Source: Pseudooceanicola pacificus
GTDB lineage: Bacteria; Pseudomonadota; Alphaproteobacteria; Rhodobacterales; Rhodobacteraceae
Length of the DNA stretch: 64,000 nt
Assembly (NCBI RefSeq): GCF_009789075.1
Contig: NZ_WNXQ01000005.1
Coordinates: forward strand, 1 to 64,000
Reading direction: 5' to 3'
Made by a program: the position numbers and the translations under genes. The notes under the pieces were generated by a model. It was not told where the DNA came from, ran no database searches, and saw only the letters and a program-made list of their open reading frames with translations. Positions 46,118 through 54,424 of the stretch are shown here, piece by piece (positions within the stretch are counted from its first letter, which is position 1; the number at the start of each line of letters is the position of its first letter).

Positions 46118-47800
46118 ATGCCGTCACTTGGGGCATCTCATTACGATCTGGTCGTCATCGGATCGGGAGCCGGAGGGCTGACAGCCGCGATCAGGGCGAA
46201 ACTGGGTGGGCTGAACGTTGTCGTGCTGGAGAAGGCCGAGACGTTCGGCGGCACGACCGCCCGGTCGGGCGGAGTGCTGTGGATTCCGGGCAGCACCTAC
46301 GATCCAGGGGGCGAGGAGAGCCGCCGCTCGGCGCGCCAATACATCGCTGAGGAAGCGGGGAACCATTTCGACGGCGAGGCCGTGGACCTGTTCCTGGAGC
46401 AAGGTCCGAAGATGGTCGACTTCCTGGAGCGGCACACGGAGGTCAGGTTCGTGCCGACGCTCTATCCCGACTACCATCCCGACAGGCCCGGCGGGGTGGA
46501 TGTGGGGCGCTCCATTCTCGCCGCGCCCTACGACATCACCCGACTTGGCGACCGGATGAAGGATCTCAGGCCGCCTCTGGAGACCATCACCTTCATGGGG
46601 ATGATGTTCAATTCGTCCAATGCGGATATCCGGCATTTCTTCAACGCGACGAAGTCGCTGAAATCGGCGGGTTACGTGACCCGCAGGCTGGCGAGCCACA
46701 TGGTCGAACTGGCAAGGCGGGGCCGGGCGACACAAGTCACCAGCGGCAACGCGCTGGCCGCCCGGCTTGCGAAATCGGCACTGGACCTGGAGATCCCGAT
46801 CCTTTGCGGTGTGTCGGTCCAGCGCCTGACGACACGCGACGGACGCATCACCGGCGCGGCGCTGGAGGATGGCCGGGAAGTCTCCGCCTCCCGGGGCGTG
46901 GTCCTGGCAACCGGCGGCTTTGCTCGCGATCGCAGGCGCACGGCCGACCGGTATGCGCACAAGAATGGCATTGAAGACCACCTCTCGCCCGTTCCCGCCG
47001 AAAACACGGGCGACGGTCTGGACCTGGCCGAGGCCGTGGGCGGCGCGCTCTGTGCGCCGCTTGCCAACCCCGCGGCATGGATGCCCGTCTCGGAGGTGCG
47101 CTACGCCGATGGCCGGACCGAGGCCTTCCCTCATCTGCTGGATCGCTACAAGCCGGGCATGATCGGCGTCCTGCGGGACGGACGACGCTTCACAAACGAA
47201 TCCGCCTCGTATCACGATGTCGGAGCGGCGATGGCCGCGGCGGCGCCGGCGGACCGCGCGCCGGAAATGTGGCTGGTCTGCGATCACCGGACCATACGGA
47301 AGTACGGCCTCGGACACGCCAAGCCCGCGCCTGTGCCGCTGGCCGGACCGCTTCGGAAGGGGTACATTCAGAGAGGCCGCGACCTCAAGGAACTGGCGGA
47401 GCACTGCGGCATCGACCCCGATGGCCTCGAACGTACGGTGGCGCGCTTCAACGAAGGGGCGCGCAAAGGGGAGGACCCCGAGTTCGGCCGCGGCACGACG
47501 GCGTTCAACAGATATTTGGGGGACCCGGACCACCGACCCAACCCCTGCGTGGCGCCGATAGACCGCGGTCCTTTCTACGCCCTTCGCCTCACCTTGGGTG
47601 AGCTCGGCACCTTCGAAGGCCTGAAGACCAGCGTGACCGGCGAGGTATTGGGGCAAGACGATGCCCCGGTGCCTGGCCTCTTCGCAGTCGGCAACGACAG
47701 GGCCAGCGTCATGGGCGGCGCTTATCCCGGAGCAGGAATCACCTTGGGCCCGATCATGACGTTCGCCTTCGTCACGGCGGAACACATCCTGCAGATGTAG
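46118..47800 (+). CDS. FAD-dependent oxidoreductase (KstD/fumarate reductase flavoprotein-like)
   Basis: The 560-residue flavoprotein has the N-terminal dinucleotide fold YDLVVIGSGAGGLTAAIRAK, then FGGTTARSGGVLWIPGS, and a C-terminal GNDRASVMGGAYPGAGITLGP, the layout of 3-ketosteroid delta-1-dehydrogenases and related flavoproteins. It would introduce a double bond next to a carbonyl or reduce one. GAAGGGGGAAA precedes the ATG at 46118; the open frame further upstream is inside the dehydrogenase gene. It is the last gene of the operon. Confidence 0.93.
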   Translation: MPSLGASHYDLVVIGSGAGGLTAAIRAKLGGLNVVVLEKAETFGGTTARSGGVLWIPGSTYDPGGEESRRSARQYIAEEAGNHFDGEAVDLFLEQGPKMVDFLERHTEVRFVPTLYPDYHPDRPGGVDVGRSILAAPYDITRLGDRMKDLRPPLETITFMGMMFNSSNADIRHFFNATKSLKSAGYVTRRLASHMVELARRGRATQVTSGNALAARLAKSALDLEIPILCGVSVQRLTTRDGRITGAALEDGREVSASRGVVLATGGFARDRRRTADRYAHKNGIEDHLSPVPAENTGDGLDLAEAVGGALCAPLANPAAWMPVSEVRYADGRTEAFPHLLDRYKPGMIGVLRDGRRFTNESASYHDVGAAMAAAAPADRAPEMWLVCDHRTIRKYGLGHAKPAPVPLAGPLRKGYIQRGRDLKELAEHCGIDPDGLERTVARFNEGARKGEDPEFGRGTTAFNRYLGDPDHRPNPCVAPIDRGPFYALRLTLGELGTFEGLKTSVTGEVLGQDDAPVPGLFAVGNDRASVMGGAYPGAGITLGPIMTFAFVTAEHILQM

Positions 47801-48046
47801 CCGCGAGCGTTGACGCGGCGCGCCTTTCTGCCCCTGGTAAGCGGAGGGTCGCAGGCCCCTTTGGCCGCCATCTCGACCCCGCCGCAGCGGCAGTGCAGCG
47901 TTGCCGGCGTGCCAATGGTTCGGCCTTTCAACGCATTGACGCGTCCCGCCAGTCAGCGGGACGGTTAGCCGTGGCGTACAGAGGGCTCTTGCGTCGGGCG
48001 GCCGTTCTCGAAGCCGCGTTTTCGGTGCCTGCGGGGCGCGCGGCGA

Positions 48047-48772
48047 TCAAGCGGCCCTGTCGGAATCGAACAGGGGCTCAAAGCCCGCCCACATCATCCG
48101 CATTCCGTCGAACGGCATCTGGGACATGTCCATATCGCCAAACTCGGCCTCCATTGCCTTGGCGGCGGTATCGCAAGTGGTGCGGTCGGGCCAGGCCACC
48201 CAGCTGAACATCGCGACTTCGCCGTCTTGCGCCTTGGTGGCGCGGTAGAAATCCGTGACCTCGCCGCGGGGAACGTCTGCGCCCCATCCCTCGACCATGC
48301 CGATGGCGCCGCCCTTCTCGAACATCTTCCAGCCCTCATCGGCCATTTGCACGTAGGGTTCCCTGTTCTTCTCCGGCACGGCGAGCACGAAACCCTGATA
48401 ATATCCGGCGCCGTTGTGCGTTCCGGACTCGTAGATCGGGGCGAACCCGCCGTAGATCATGCGGCGGCCATCAAACGGCATCTCCGGCATAGCTTTCATT
48501 GCCGCGTCGTCCTGCATGGTCTGCCAGGAGGCGTCCGCCGTCGTCTTGTCGGGCCATTCGATCCAGGAGAACACGATGGCTTCGTCTTCCCGGGCCTCCA
48601 CCGCGCCATAGAAATCCGTGACTTTGCCCTTGGGCACATCCACGCCCCAGGTTTCGACCATCCGGGTGGCGCCGTAGGATTTGAACAGCGGCCAGACAGC
48701 AGCGATGTGGGCTGCGTATTTCTCCTTGTTGGCGGTCGGCACGGCCGCAACGACACCCGTCAGATAGGTCAT
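48047..48772 (-). CDS. Tandem DUF1428 family protein
   Basis: The 241-residue protein has two copies of a ~115-residue DUF1428 (dimeric alpha-beta barrel) domain. Copy one has ATRMVETWGVDVPKGKVTDFY and MPEMPFDGRRMIYGGF; copy two has AIGMVEGWGADVPRGEVTDFY and MSQMPFDGMRMMWAGF. Most family members have a single copy and dimerise, so this looks like an internal duplication that fuses the dimer. GGGAGATG precedes the ATG at 48772. It is divergent from an HxlR regulator, which likely controls it. Confidence 0.9.
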   Translation of the reverse strand: MTYLTGVVAAVPTANKEKYAAHIAAVWPLFKSYGATRMVETWGVDVPKGKVTDFYGAVEAREDEAIVFSWIEWPDKTTADASWQTMQDDAAMKAMPEMPFDGRRMIYGGFAPIYESGTHNGAGYYQGFVLAVPEKNREPYVQMADEGWKMFEKGGAIGMVEGWGADVPRGEVTDFYRATKAQDGEVAMFSWVAWPDRTTCDTAAKAMEAEFGDMDMSQMPFDGMRMMWAGFEPLFDSDRAA

Positions 48773-48870
48773 GTCACATCTCCCTTGCATCGGAATCGGT
48801 GCGGTGAATCTCCGCTTGTCGGTTCAGCTTGCCAGAGGTAGTATGAAAAAACAACGGACGATATTAAAAG

Positions 48871-49527
48871 ATGACCAATCGAGCCAAAGACCTTCGCATC
48901 CGCTATGACGAAGGTTGCCTTGCGGCCCATGCGCTGAACCTGATCGGGGACCGCTGGGCGCTGCTGGTCGTGCGCGAACTGATGTTCGCACCCAAGCGCT
49001 TTCAGATGATCCGTGCCGGCCTGCCGGGCATCACGGCGAGCGTGCTGACCGGCCGTCTGACGCAACTTGCGCAGGTCGGCGTGATCGACCACGACGAGCG
49101 GCTCGGCATCTACACGCTGACCGGGGCCGGGCGGGGCCTTCTTCCGGTTCTCGAAGCGCTTTGCCGTTGGGCGCTGACCGTGCCCGGCCACGATCCGTCA
49201 CGCTTCATCAGCCCCTCGGCTCTGCTGATCTCGATGGGGGTCAATCTGGTTGCGGATCTGGCCCGGGGACAAGACGCACTGGCCGGGTTCGACTTCGGTC
49301 GTGAAGCCTTCGAGATGCACCTGGCAGAGGGACGTCTGCAAACGACTTCGGTCAGCAAACCCGATGCGCCTTTTGTGCTCAGGGGAAATGGCAACACGCT
49401 TGCGGCAGCGGTCTATGGCGCGACGCCTCTGCCGGCGCTGATGTCCAAGGGCGTGGTCGATGCCGAAGGCGATATTGCGGCAGCCGCAAGGTTCCTGTCG
49501 CTGTTTCGGCTCGCGCCGCAGAATTGA
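48871..49527 (+). CDS. HxlR family transcriptional regulator with C-terminal domain
   Basis: The 218-residue protein has an N-terminal HxlR winged helix (CLAAHALNLIGDRWALLVVREL, split, residues ~16-37; RFQMIRAGLPGITASVLTGRL; LTGAGRGLLPVLEALCRWAL). Its C-terminal ~90 residues have a hydrophobic/mixed pattern as in HxlR proteins with an SCP2-like tail. HxlR proteins often sense aldehydes or redox stress. It is divergent from the DUF1428 gene across a 98-bp AT-richer region holding both promoters. Confidence 0.9.
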   Translation: MTNRAKDLRIRYDEGCLAAHALNLIGDRWALLVVRELMFAPKRFQMIRAGLPGITASVLTGRLTQLAQVGVIDHDERLGIYTLTGAGRGLLPVLEALCRWALTVPGHDPSRFISPSALLISMGVNLVADLARGQDALAGFDFGREAFEMHLAEGRLQTTSVSKPDAPFVLRGNGNTLAAAVYGATPLPALMSKGVVDAEGDIAAAARFLSLFRLAPQN

Positions 49528-49558
49528 TCGCTGCCGCGCGGCTTTCAGGGAGGCGTCG

Positions 49559-49775
49559 ATGACCGAAATCCGCCGCAGCAGAGAGTGTGGACACCCTCCC
49601 AAGAACGCATTCGTTCAGGAGATCGCGATTGCCCCGGAGAGCGGCAAGGCGAACCCCGAAAATTTCAGCGAGGATGTGATCCGGGAGCGCGGCGCAAAGG
49701 TCCGGGTCACAGGACGCAGCGCGTGGGCCAGGGCGCTGATGGCCCGGGCGGCGCCCGCCACCTTGACTGCTATCC
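49559..49775 (+). pseudogene. Remnant of an NTF2/SnoaL-like protein gene
   Basis: The ATG at 49559 follows a strong AGGGAGG. The frame reads CGHPPKNAFVQEIAIAPESGK and later DVIRERGAKVRVTGRSAWARALMARAAPATLTA, which matches the usual beginning of nuclear transport factor 2-like proteins (Cys-Gly-x-x-Pro-Lys start). Homology stops near 49775, followed by a short GAACCCGGC tandem repeat and low-complexity sequence. The frame happens to stay open into the next gene. About two thirds of the protein is missing. Confidence 0.5.
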
Positions 49776-49828
49776 GCTGGTTCCCGGGTCGGTCGTTTCA
49801 GCTGGCACAGTGCCGTCGGGGTCAGGCG

Positions 49829-49866
49829 GAACCCGGCCAGAACCCGGCGGCCAGAACCCGGCGGCC
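49829..49866. repeat. Short tandem repeat of GAACCCGGC
   Basis: Three copies of GAACCCGG followed by C, CGGCCA or CGGCC lie back to back at 49829-49866, just past where the NTF2-like homology ends. This looks like slippage in non-coding DNA. Confidence 0.5.
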
Positions 49867-50011
49867 GGCACGGCGGTCCGGCGGACATCAAAAAATTTTT
49901 CCTGCGATGTCGGGACAGGGTTCACTCGACCGTCTTAATGACAGAGCGGCAGGACATACTGTTCGCTTCGGAAGCAACCAGACGACAAACCGGCCCGAAA
50001 GGAGAACCGCC

Positions 50012-50455
50012 TTGCCCAACACTGTCCGCCTGCACCGCGTCATCGCCACCAAGCCCGAGAAAGTCTATCGGGCGTTTCTCGAACCCGACGCCGTGGCCAG
50101 TTGGCTGCCGCCCTTCGGCTTCCTGTGCACCGTCCATGAGCTTGAGCCCGAGGTGGGCGGCAAGCATCGGATGTCGTTCCGCAACTTCACCACCGGCAAC
50201 GGCCATTCCTTCGGCGGCGAGTACAAGGAACTCGTCCCCGGCCGGCGGCTTGTCTACACCGACCGTTTCGACGACCCCAATCTGCCCGGCGAGATGACAG
50301 TCACCGTCGAGCTGAAAGCCGTCTCGGTCGGCACGGAAATGTCCATCGTGCAGGAAGGCGTTCCGGACGTGATCCCGCTGGAGGCCTGCTACCTCGGCTG
50401 GCAGGAAAGCCTGCGCAAGTTGGCAAAGCTCGTGGAGCCCGAGATCAACCAGTAA
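50012..50455 (+). CDS. SRPBCC family protein (AHSA1-like), first copy
   Basis: The 147-residue protein reads PNTVRLHRVIATKPEKVYRAFLEPDAVASWLPPFGF, split here, with GGKHRMSFRNF and a C-terminal GWQESLRKLAKLVEPEIN. This is the helix-grip fold used to bind hydrophobic ligands. The start TTG at 50012 stands 6 bases after AAAGGAGAA, which is far better than any upstream ATG in the same open frame. Another SRPBCC gene follows 52 bases downstream. AHSA1-like proteins are common next to DGPF/ECF42 loci. Confidence 0.87.
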   Translation: MPNTVRLHRVIATKPEKVYRAFLEPDAVASWLPPFGFLCTVHELEPEVGGKHRMSFRNFTTGNGHSFGGEYKELVPGRRLVYTDRFDDPNLPGEMTVTVELKAVSVGTEMSIVQEGVPDVIPLEACYLGWQESLRKLAKLVEPEINQ

Positions 50456-50507
50456 GGCGGGCACCCCCGCCTCGTTGCACCGCAATCAAGTCAAAGGAAA
50501 TCATCGG

Positions 50508-50918
50508 ATGACGACTCAACCGATCACCGTCGAAACCACCGTCGCCGCACCCATCGCGACGGTCTGGGACGCCTACACCACCCCCGAAGACATCATGCAG
50601 TGGAACTCGGCATCGGAAGACTGGCATACGCCGGCTGCAACGGTCGACCTGCGCGAAGGTGGCGCGTTCAGCTCTCGGATGGAGGCCAGGGACGGCAGCA
50701 TGGGGTTCGACTTTGCCGGGACCTACACCAGGATCGTGGAACATCAGCTTATCGAGTACGAGTTCGGCGACCGCCATGCGAAGGTCGAGTTCCTGCCGGA
50801 CAGCGCCGGAATCCGGGTTCGCGTGACATTCGATGCCGAGACCGAAAATTCGGTGGAGGACCAACGCGCCGGCTGGGGAGCCATCCTCGACAGTTTCAAG
50901 CGTCACGTGGAGTCGTGA
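50508..50918 (+). CDS. SRPBCC family protein, second copy
   Basis: The 136-residue protein starts MTTQPITVETTVAAPIATVWDAYTTPEDIMQWN-like (split), with GWGAILDSFKRHVES at the C-terminus. This is the START-like helix-grip fold. The ATG at 50508 follows CAAAGGAAA. It shares only fold-level similarity with the SRPBCC protein just upstream. It belongs to the same plus-strand run leading to the DGPF protein and sigma factor. Confidence 0.9.
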   Translation: MTTQPITVETTVAAPIATVWDAYTTPEDIMQWNSASEDWHTPAATVDLREGGAFSSRMEARDGSMGFDFAGTYTRIVEHQLIEYEFGDRHAKVEFLPDSAGIRVRVTFDAETENSVEDQRAGWGAILDSFKRHVES

Positions 50919-51076
50919 GGCGGGCCTCGCCTGCGGACACCGCCAGAGCGGCCAGGACCGGAGTCTTGGACCACGGTCCTGGCCGCACCGGAGCGATACC
51001 GTGAAAGCGCCTGATGTTCTCGTTTCGTGTCGGTTGATGCAAGGTAGCGCGGTCGTTTGAATGGAGATCCCGAAAG

Positions 51077-51454
51077 ATGCGCTACACGATACTTTGCTAC
51101 CACAGCGAGGAAGTCACCTCTTCCTGGACCGAGGAAGAGGACGCCGAGGTGATCGAGAACCTCAAGGCGGTCAACCGCAAATGGGCGAAAAGCTTTGAGC
51201 CCATCGTCAGGCTGATGCCGACAACCGCGGCGACCACCCTGCGCAAGTCCGAGAACATCGTCACCGACGGGCCGTTCGCCGAAACCAAGGAGCAACTGCT
51301 CGGCTTCTACGTCGTCAATGTGGAGAGCTACGAGCTGGCGGTCCAGATCGCGCGCGAGATGGCCGAGGCAAACCCAGGCGGCGCCTACGAGTTGCGGCCA
51401 ATCGCGCTCTACTATCCGAATGGAGAGGCCATAGAAGATGCCCCAACCCCCTGA
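51077..51454 (+). CDS. YciI/DGPF domain protein
   Basis: The 125-residue protein has the ferredoxin-like YCII-related domain, with the motif ENIVTDGPFAETKEQLLGFYVVN at residues ~58-80, including the D-G-P-F that names the family. These small proteins are nearly always encoded with ECF42-type sigma factors, as here: its last 17 bases overlap the sigma factor start. Function is unproven; control by that sigma factor is the known theme. Confidence 0.94.
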   Translation: MRYTILCYHSEEVTSSWTEEEDAEVIENLKAVNRKWAKSFEPIVRLMPTTAATTLRKSENIVTDGPFAETKEQLLGFYVVNVESYELAVQIAREMAEANPGGAYELRPIALYYPNGEAIEDAPTP

Positions 51455-52703
51455 AGCGGACTGGATCGAGGCGCGTCTCGTCGGCGCGCGGCCACAGGCG
51501 GTGGCTGCGTTGTTGCGCTATTTCCGCGACCTCGACCTGGCCGAGGAAGCGTTTCAGGAGGCCTGCCTGAGGGCGCTCAGATCCTGGCCGAAGAACGGTC
51601 CGCCGCGTGACGCGGCTAGCTGGCTGATCATGGTCGGTCGCAACGCCGCCATCGACCACAAGCGCAAACAGGCGCGGCTGACCGCGCTGCCCGACGAAGA
51701 GGTGTTTTCCGATCGCGAGGACACCGAACCGGACATGGCCGAGCGCCTGGATACCGCCGATTATCGCGACGATATCCTTCGGCTTCTCTTCGTCTGCTGC
51801 CATCCCGATCTGCCCGCCACCCAGCAGATCGCGCTGGCGCTCAGGGTTGTCTCGGGGCTGTCGGTTCCCCGTATCGCGGCGGCCTTTTTGGTCGGCGAAC
51901 GGGCGATGGAACAGCGGATTACCCGTGCCAAGGCCCGCATCGCCAAGGCAGATATCCCGTTCGAGACGCCCGGCCCGGTCGAGCGGGCAGACCGTTTCGC
52001 GGTGGTGGCCGCGATGATCTATCTTGTCTTCAACGAGGGCTATACCGATGCCAACCCGAAATCCGAGCGGGCAAAGCTCTGCGACGAGGCGATCCGCCTG
52101 TCTCGCTTGATGCTGCGGCTGTTTCCGGCCGAACCGGACATGATGGGGCTGCTGGCGCTGATGCTGCTCCAGCACTCCCGACAGAAGGCGCGGTTCGACG
52201 AAACGGGGGCCCCGATCCTGCTGGACGACCAGGACCGAAGGCTGTGGAACCACGGACAGATTGCCGAGGCGCTGGCGATGATCGACAAGGCCATGCTGCA
52301 CCGCCGGCCCGGCCCGTATCAGATCCAGGCGGCGATCGCCGCACTCCACGCGCGTGCCGAACGGCCGCAGGACACCGACTGGGCGGGCATAGACGCACTT
52401 TACGGCGCCCTCGAACGTCACACCCCGTCGCCGGTCGTCACGCTCAACCGGTCCGTCGCCGTCTGGAAGCTTCACGGCGCCGAGGCGGCGCTTGCCATGA
52501 TCGCGCCCCTGTCCGAACCGCTGGACGGCTATTTCTACTTCCACGGGGTGCGTGGCAATCTGCTGGAACGGCTGGGGCGCCATGACGAGGCCCGCGCCGC
52601 CTTTGGCCGCGCCATCGCCCTTGCCAACACGCCCGCCGAAGCCGCGCATATCCGCCAGCACCTGGATCGGTTCGAAGGGGAGCGCGATACGGGCGGATCG
52701 TAA
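51438..52703 (+). CDS. ECF42-type RNA polymerase sigma factor with TPR-like C-terminus
   Basis: The 421-residue protein has region 2 (LRYFRDLDLAEEAFQEACLRAL, residues ~24-45), region 4 (LALRVVSGLSVPRIAAAFLVGE, ~133-154) and a ~230-residue helical extension with TPR-like repeats, such as NLLERLGRHDEARAAFGRAIALA. This length and extension are typical of ECF42 factors, which lack a classical anti-sigma factor and are linked to DGPF proteins. Overlap with the DGPF gene supports coupling. The promoter it recognises was not identified. Confidence 0.93.
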   Translation: MPQPPEADWIEARLVGARPQAVAALLRYFRDLDLAEEAFQEACLRALRSWPKNGPPRDAASWLIMVGRNAAIDHKRKQARLTALPDEEVFSDREDTEPDMAERLDTADYRDDILRLLFVCCHPDLPATQQIALALRVVSGLSVPRIAAAFLVGERAMEQRITRAKARIAKADIPFETPGPVERADRFAVVAAMIYLVFNEGYTDANPKSERAKLCDEAIRLSRLMLRLFPAEPDMMGLLALMLLQHSRQKARFDETGAPILLDDQDRRLWNHGQIAEALAMIDKAMLHRRPGPYQIQAAIAALHARAERPQDTDWAGIDALYGALERHTPSPVVTLNRSVAVWKLHGAEAALAMIAPLSEPLDGYFYFHGVRGNLLERLGRHDEARAAFGRAIALANTPAEAAHIRQHLDRFEGERDTGGS

Positions 52704-52998
52704 GCGCTCCGTCGCGTGCGGCCGACGTCCGGGCGCGCATCAATCGGTCGGAAGCGGTCACATTCGCAGCGGCGTCCTCCGCCATGACCACGGCCAATGG
52801 CCTGCCGAGGCACTGGACCGTGCCCATGAGGCGCTCACCTCACAATATGATGAGCCCGCGACCAAGGGCGCTGCCCTGCAGCTCGCGTATCCGCGCCGAT
52901 GGATCCGAAAAAAGTTTCCCCCGCATGTCGTGACGCGACGATCTCGTGCGTCCTTGGGACACAAGGCCCGGCAGGGCAAACAACCAGGGATTACCAGA
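52704..52998. other. Intergenic, no gene seen
   Basis: This 295-bp stretch lies between the sigma factor and the DoxX gene. No coding frame with recognisable content was found. It should hold the DoxX promoter, perhaps one read by the sigma factor upstream. Confidence 0.35.
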
Positions 52999-53451
52999 AT
53001 GGCAAAAACAACGGCAATTCTCATCGCGCGCCTGATATTTGGCGGAGCATTCCTCATGGCGGCCTGTTTCAAGTTCGCGGATATGGGCGCGACAACGGGT
53101 TACATCGCCTCGATCAATTTTCCGGCTCCGCTGGTCTTCGCCTGGGTGGCTGCCTTCTTCGAACTCGGCCTGGCTCTGGCGCTTTTCACCGGCGCGGTCT
53201 TCAGCGAGGCGGCGGTGATCTCCGCCGCCTATGTCCTGTTCCTCGGGTTTGCGTTCCACGGGCCGGATCGGTGGGCGGAAAACCCGATGGAGTTCGGCTT
53301 CTTCGTCGATCACTTCACCTTTATCGCAGGCTTGCTGTTCGCCGCCGTTCACGGGCCGGGCAGCACGCTGGCGCTCGGCTGGCGCATCAACTGGAAGACG
53401 AAACGCCCAAGTGCCGGTGCGACAGACACCGTGCAACCGCCCCATTCCTGA
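52999..53451 (+). CDS. DoxX family membrane protein
   Basis: The 150-residue protein has four hydrophobic helices. It starts MAKTTAILIARLIFGGAFLMAACFKF and has FAWVAAFFELGLALALFTGA in the second helix, the DoxX/MauE-type layout (family members act in thiol or oxidative stress complexes). The ATG at 52999 follows CCAGGGA. The C-terminus is a short polar tail. It sits next to an ECF42 locus, as DoxX genes often do, and is followed by the VOC fragment. Confidence 0.87.
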   Translation: MAKTTAILIARLIFGGAFLMAACFKFADMGATTGYIASINFPAPLVFAWVAAFFELGLALALFTGAVFSEAAVISAAYVLFLGFAFHGPDRWAENPMEFGFFVDHFTFIAGLLFAAVHGPGSTLALGWRINWKTKRPSAGATDTVQPPHS

Positions 53452-53468
53452 CAACCGGGGGACTGGAC

Positions 53469-53580
53469 ATGACCTGTCTCGCAACCTGCCTGTGGCACGA
53501 CCGGGGCGAAGCCCCCACGCCGGCGGACTTCCATGCCGCGACTTTTCCCGACAGCCATATCGACAAGGTGAACAGTGCCG
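53469..53580 (+). pseudogene. 5' remnant of a VOC/PhnB-like protein gene
   Basis: From the ATG at 53469 the frame reads MTCLATCLWHDRGEAPTPADF and then HAATFPDSHIDKVNSAV, the usual start of the PhnB-like VOC family (WFD-G-A-x-x-A-x-FY-x-x-FPDS). Homology ends at about 53580; the frame continues ~100 bases with no family content. Roughly 75% of the protein is missing. Its truncation lies 230 bases before the dusA fragment. Confidence 0.6.
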
Positions 53581-53806
53581 TCACCGTCTCAGCCCGGGTG
53601 ACGATTGGCTTCCCCCGTGTCGACTTGCGAACCGGACCCGCATGGCCGGTGCTATCGTCTTTGCGCTGTCGTCTCCAGGTTTGAAGCAGGGGTCGCGGGC
53701 TGCTATGAGCCTGAGACCGGGACTGCAAATCCGGTGTCGGGCCTGCATTTGTGGTCCCGCACGCACGAAAACCCGCGAAACGCGGCCGAAACGACGGAAA
53801 CGCGGG

Positions 53807-53911
53807 ATGTACGAGCCCTCGGACACGCCAATGAAACAAGGGATATCCAGCGTCCGTGCGGCGGCGCGTCTGTCCGTCGCCCCCATGATGGATTGGAGCA
53901 ACGCTTCGTAG
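53807..53911 (+). pseudogene. dusA: 5' fragment of dusA (tRNA-dihydrouridine synthase A)
   Basis: The 34-codon frame ends RLSVAPMMDWSNAS and a TAG. The segment RLSVAPMMDW is the very conserved start of DusA, where TDRHCR normally follows. The homology stops cleanly after GATTGG at 53896. GGAAACGCGGG sits before the ATG. dusA encodes the enzyme that reduces U20 in tRNA, and its 5' end is a known integration site for genomic islands. The rest of dusA is absent from the window. Confidence 0.8.
53876..53896 (+). other. Putative dusA-type attachment site (attL)
   Basis: Codons for VAPMMDW form the last matching sequence before AT-rich DNA. The break is exactly in the region used as core by dusA-targeting tyrosine integrases. 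The left side looks chromosomal, with remnants of small genes. The right side (from 53897) carries metal-resistance genes. The second copy of this core, next to an intact dusA, should lie to the right of the window. Confidence 0.6.
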
Positions 53912-54068
53912 GTCATTGATCTTAATTGAATAATACGCCTCGCAGAGTCAAGTAGCAGAAAAATAGCAACAACATTTGGCCGTCGTCGGCGATCGTCGTT
54001 GATCGAGAAATGCCGACACATCATGTCGCGCGCGGGACCCGACCGAGGGAAAAGGTTCTCGGTCTCGT
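53897..54068. other. AT-rich island edge, no gene seen
   Basis: This stretch is clearly AT-richer than its surroundings (for example TTAATTGAATAATACG near 53932 and GCAGAAAAATAGCAAC near 53956). No integrase or other gene was found here. Such AT-rich edges are common next to island attachment sites. Confidence 0.45.
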
Positions 54069-54424
54069 CGATGCCCGATCTGGCCAAGCTCCATTGCATG
54101 GAGCAAGAGGAGCGACATGCGCTCCATATAGGATACCCGCCCGATCGCTTGGGCTGGTCCCAGAGTGCCTTGCGGGCTGCCAACCGCGACCTGCCGCACC
54201 TGCGCATTTACGCGCAGGCGCATGTCGGCCCGCCGAACCGCATCGCGTTCGTCGTGGTTCACGGGGTCGACGAGGACCGCGACCGGCGCCGCCGGGTCCG
54301 CGCCGAGGCAAGCGATCTCCTGGAGCGCCTCGGCTACGCGGTTGAGCTTGAGCCCGAGCGCGACGTCTACGAGGTGGCGCCGCGCCGGCCCGTCTCCGCC
54401 CACGACGAACTGCAGATGCTCTAA
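54069..54424 (+). CDS. Hypothetical protein at island edge
   Basis: The 118-residue frame from ATG 54069 (MPDLAKLHCMEQEERHAL) has a plausible alpha/beta pattern: RIAFVVVHGVDEDRDRRRRV, then a helix SDLLERLGYAVELEPERDVY. Codon choice is GC-rich and coding-like on this strand; the minus-strand frame over the same bases is less convincing. AGGGAAAAGG lies ~18 bases upstream, too far to be firm; ATG 54099 is an alternative. I recognise no family. Confidence 0.4.

Noticed and set aside
49460..50011. Treating 49460-50455 as a single 331-codon gene
   Set aside because: The SRPBCC part has its own strong ribosome binding site and TTG start at 50012; the upstream part is a remnant plus low-complexity sequence, and 49460-49527 lies within the HxlR gene.
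53581..54207. Minus-strand frame of 208 codons across the island edge
   Set aside because: It crosses the dusA fragment and the AT-rich edge, changes composition along its length and shows no motif.
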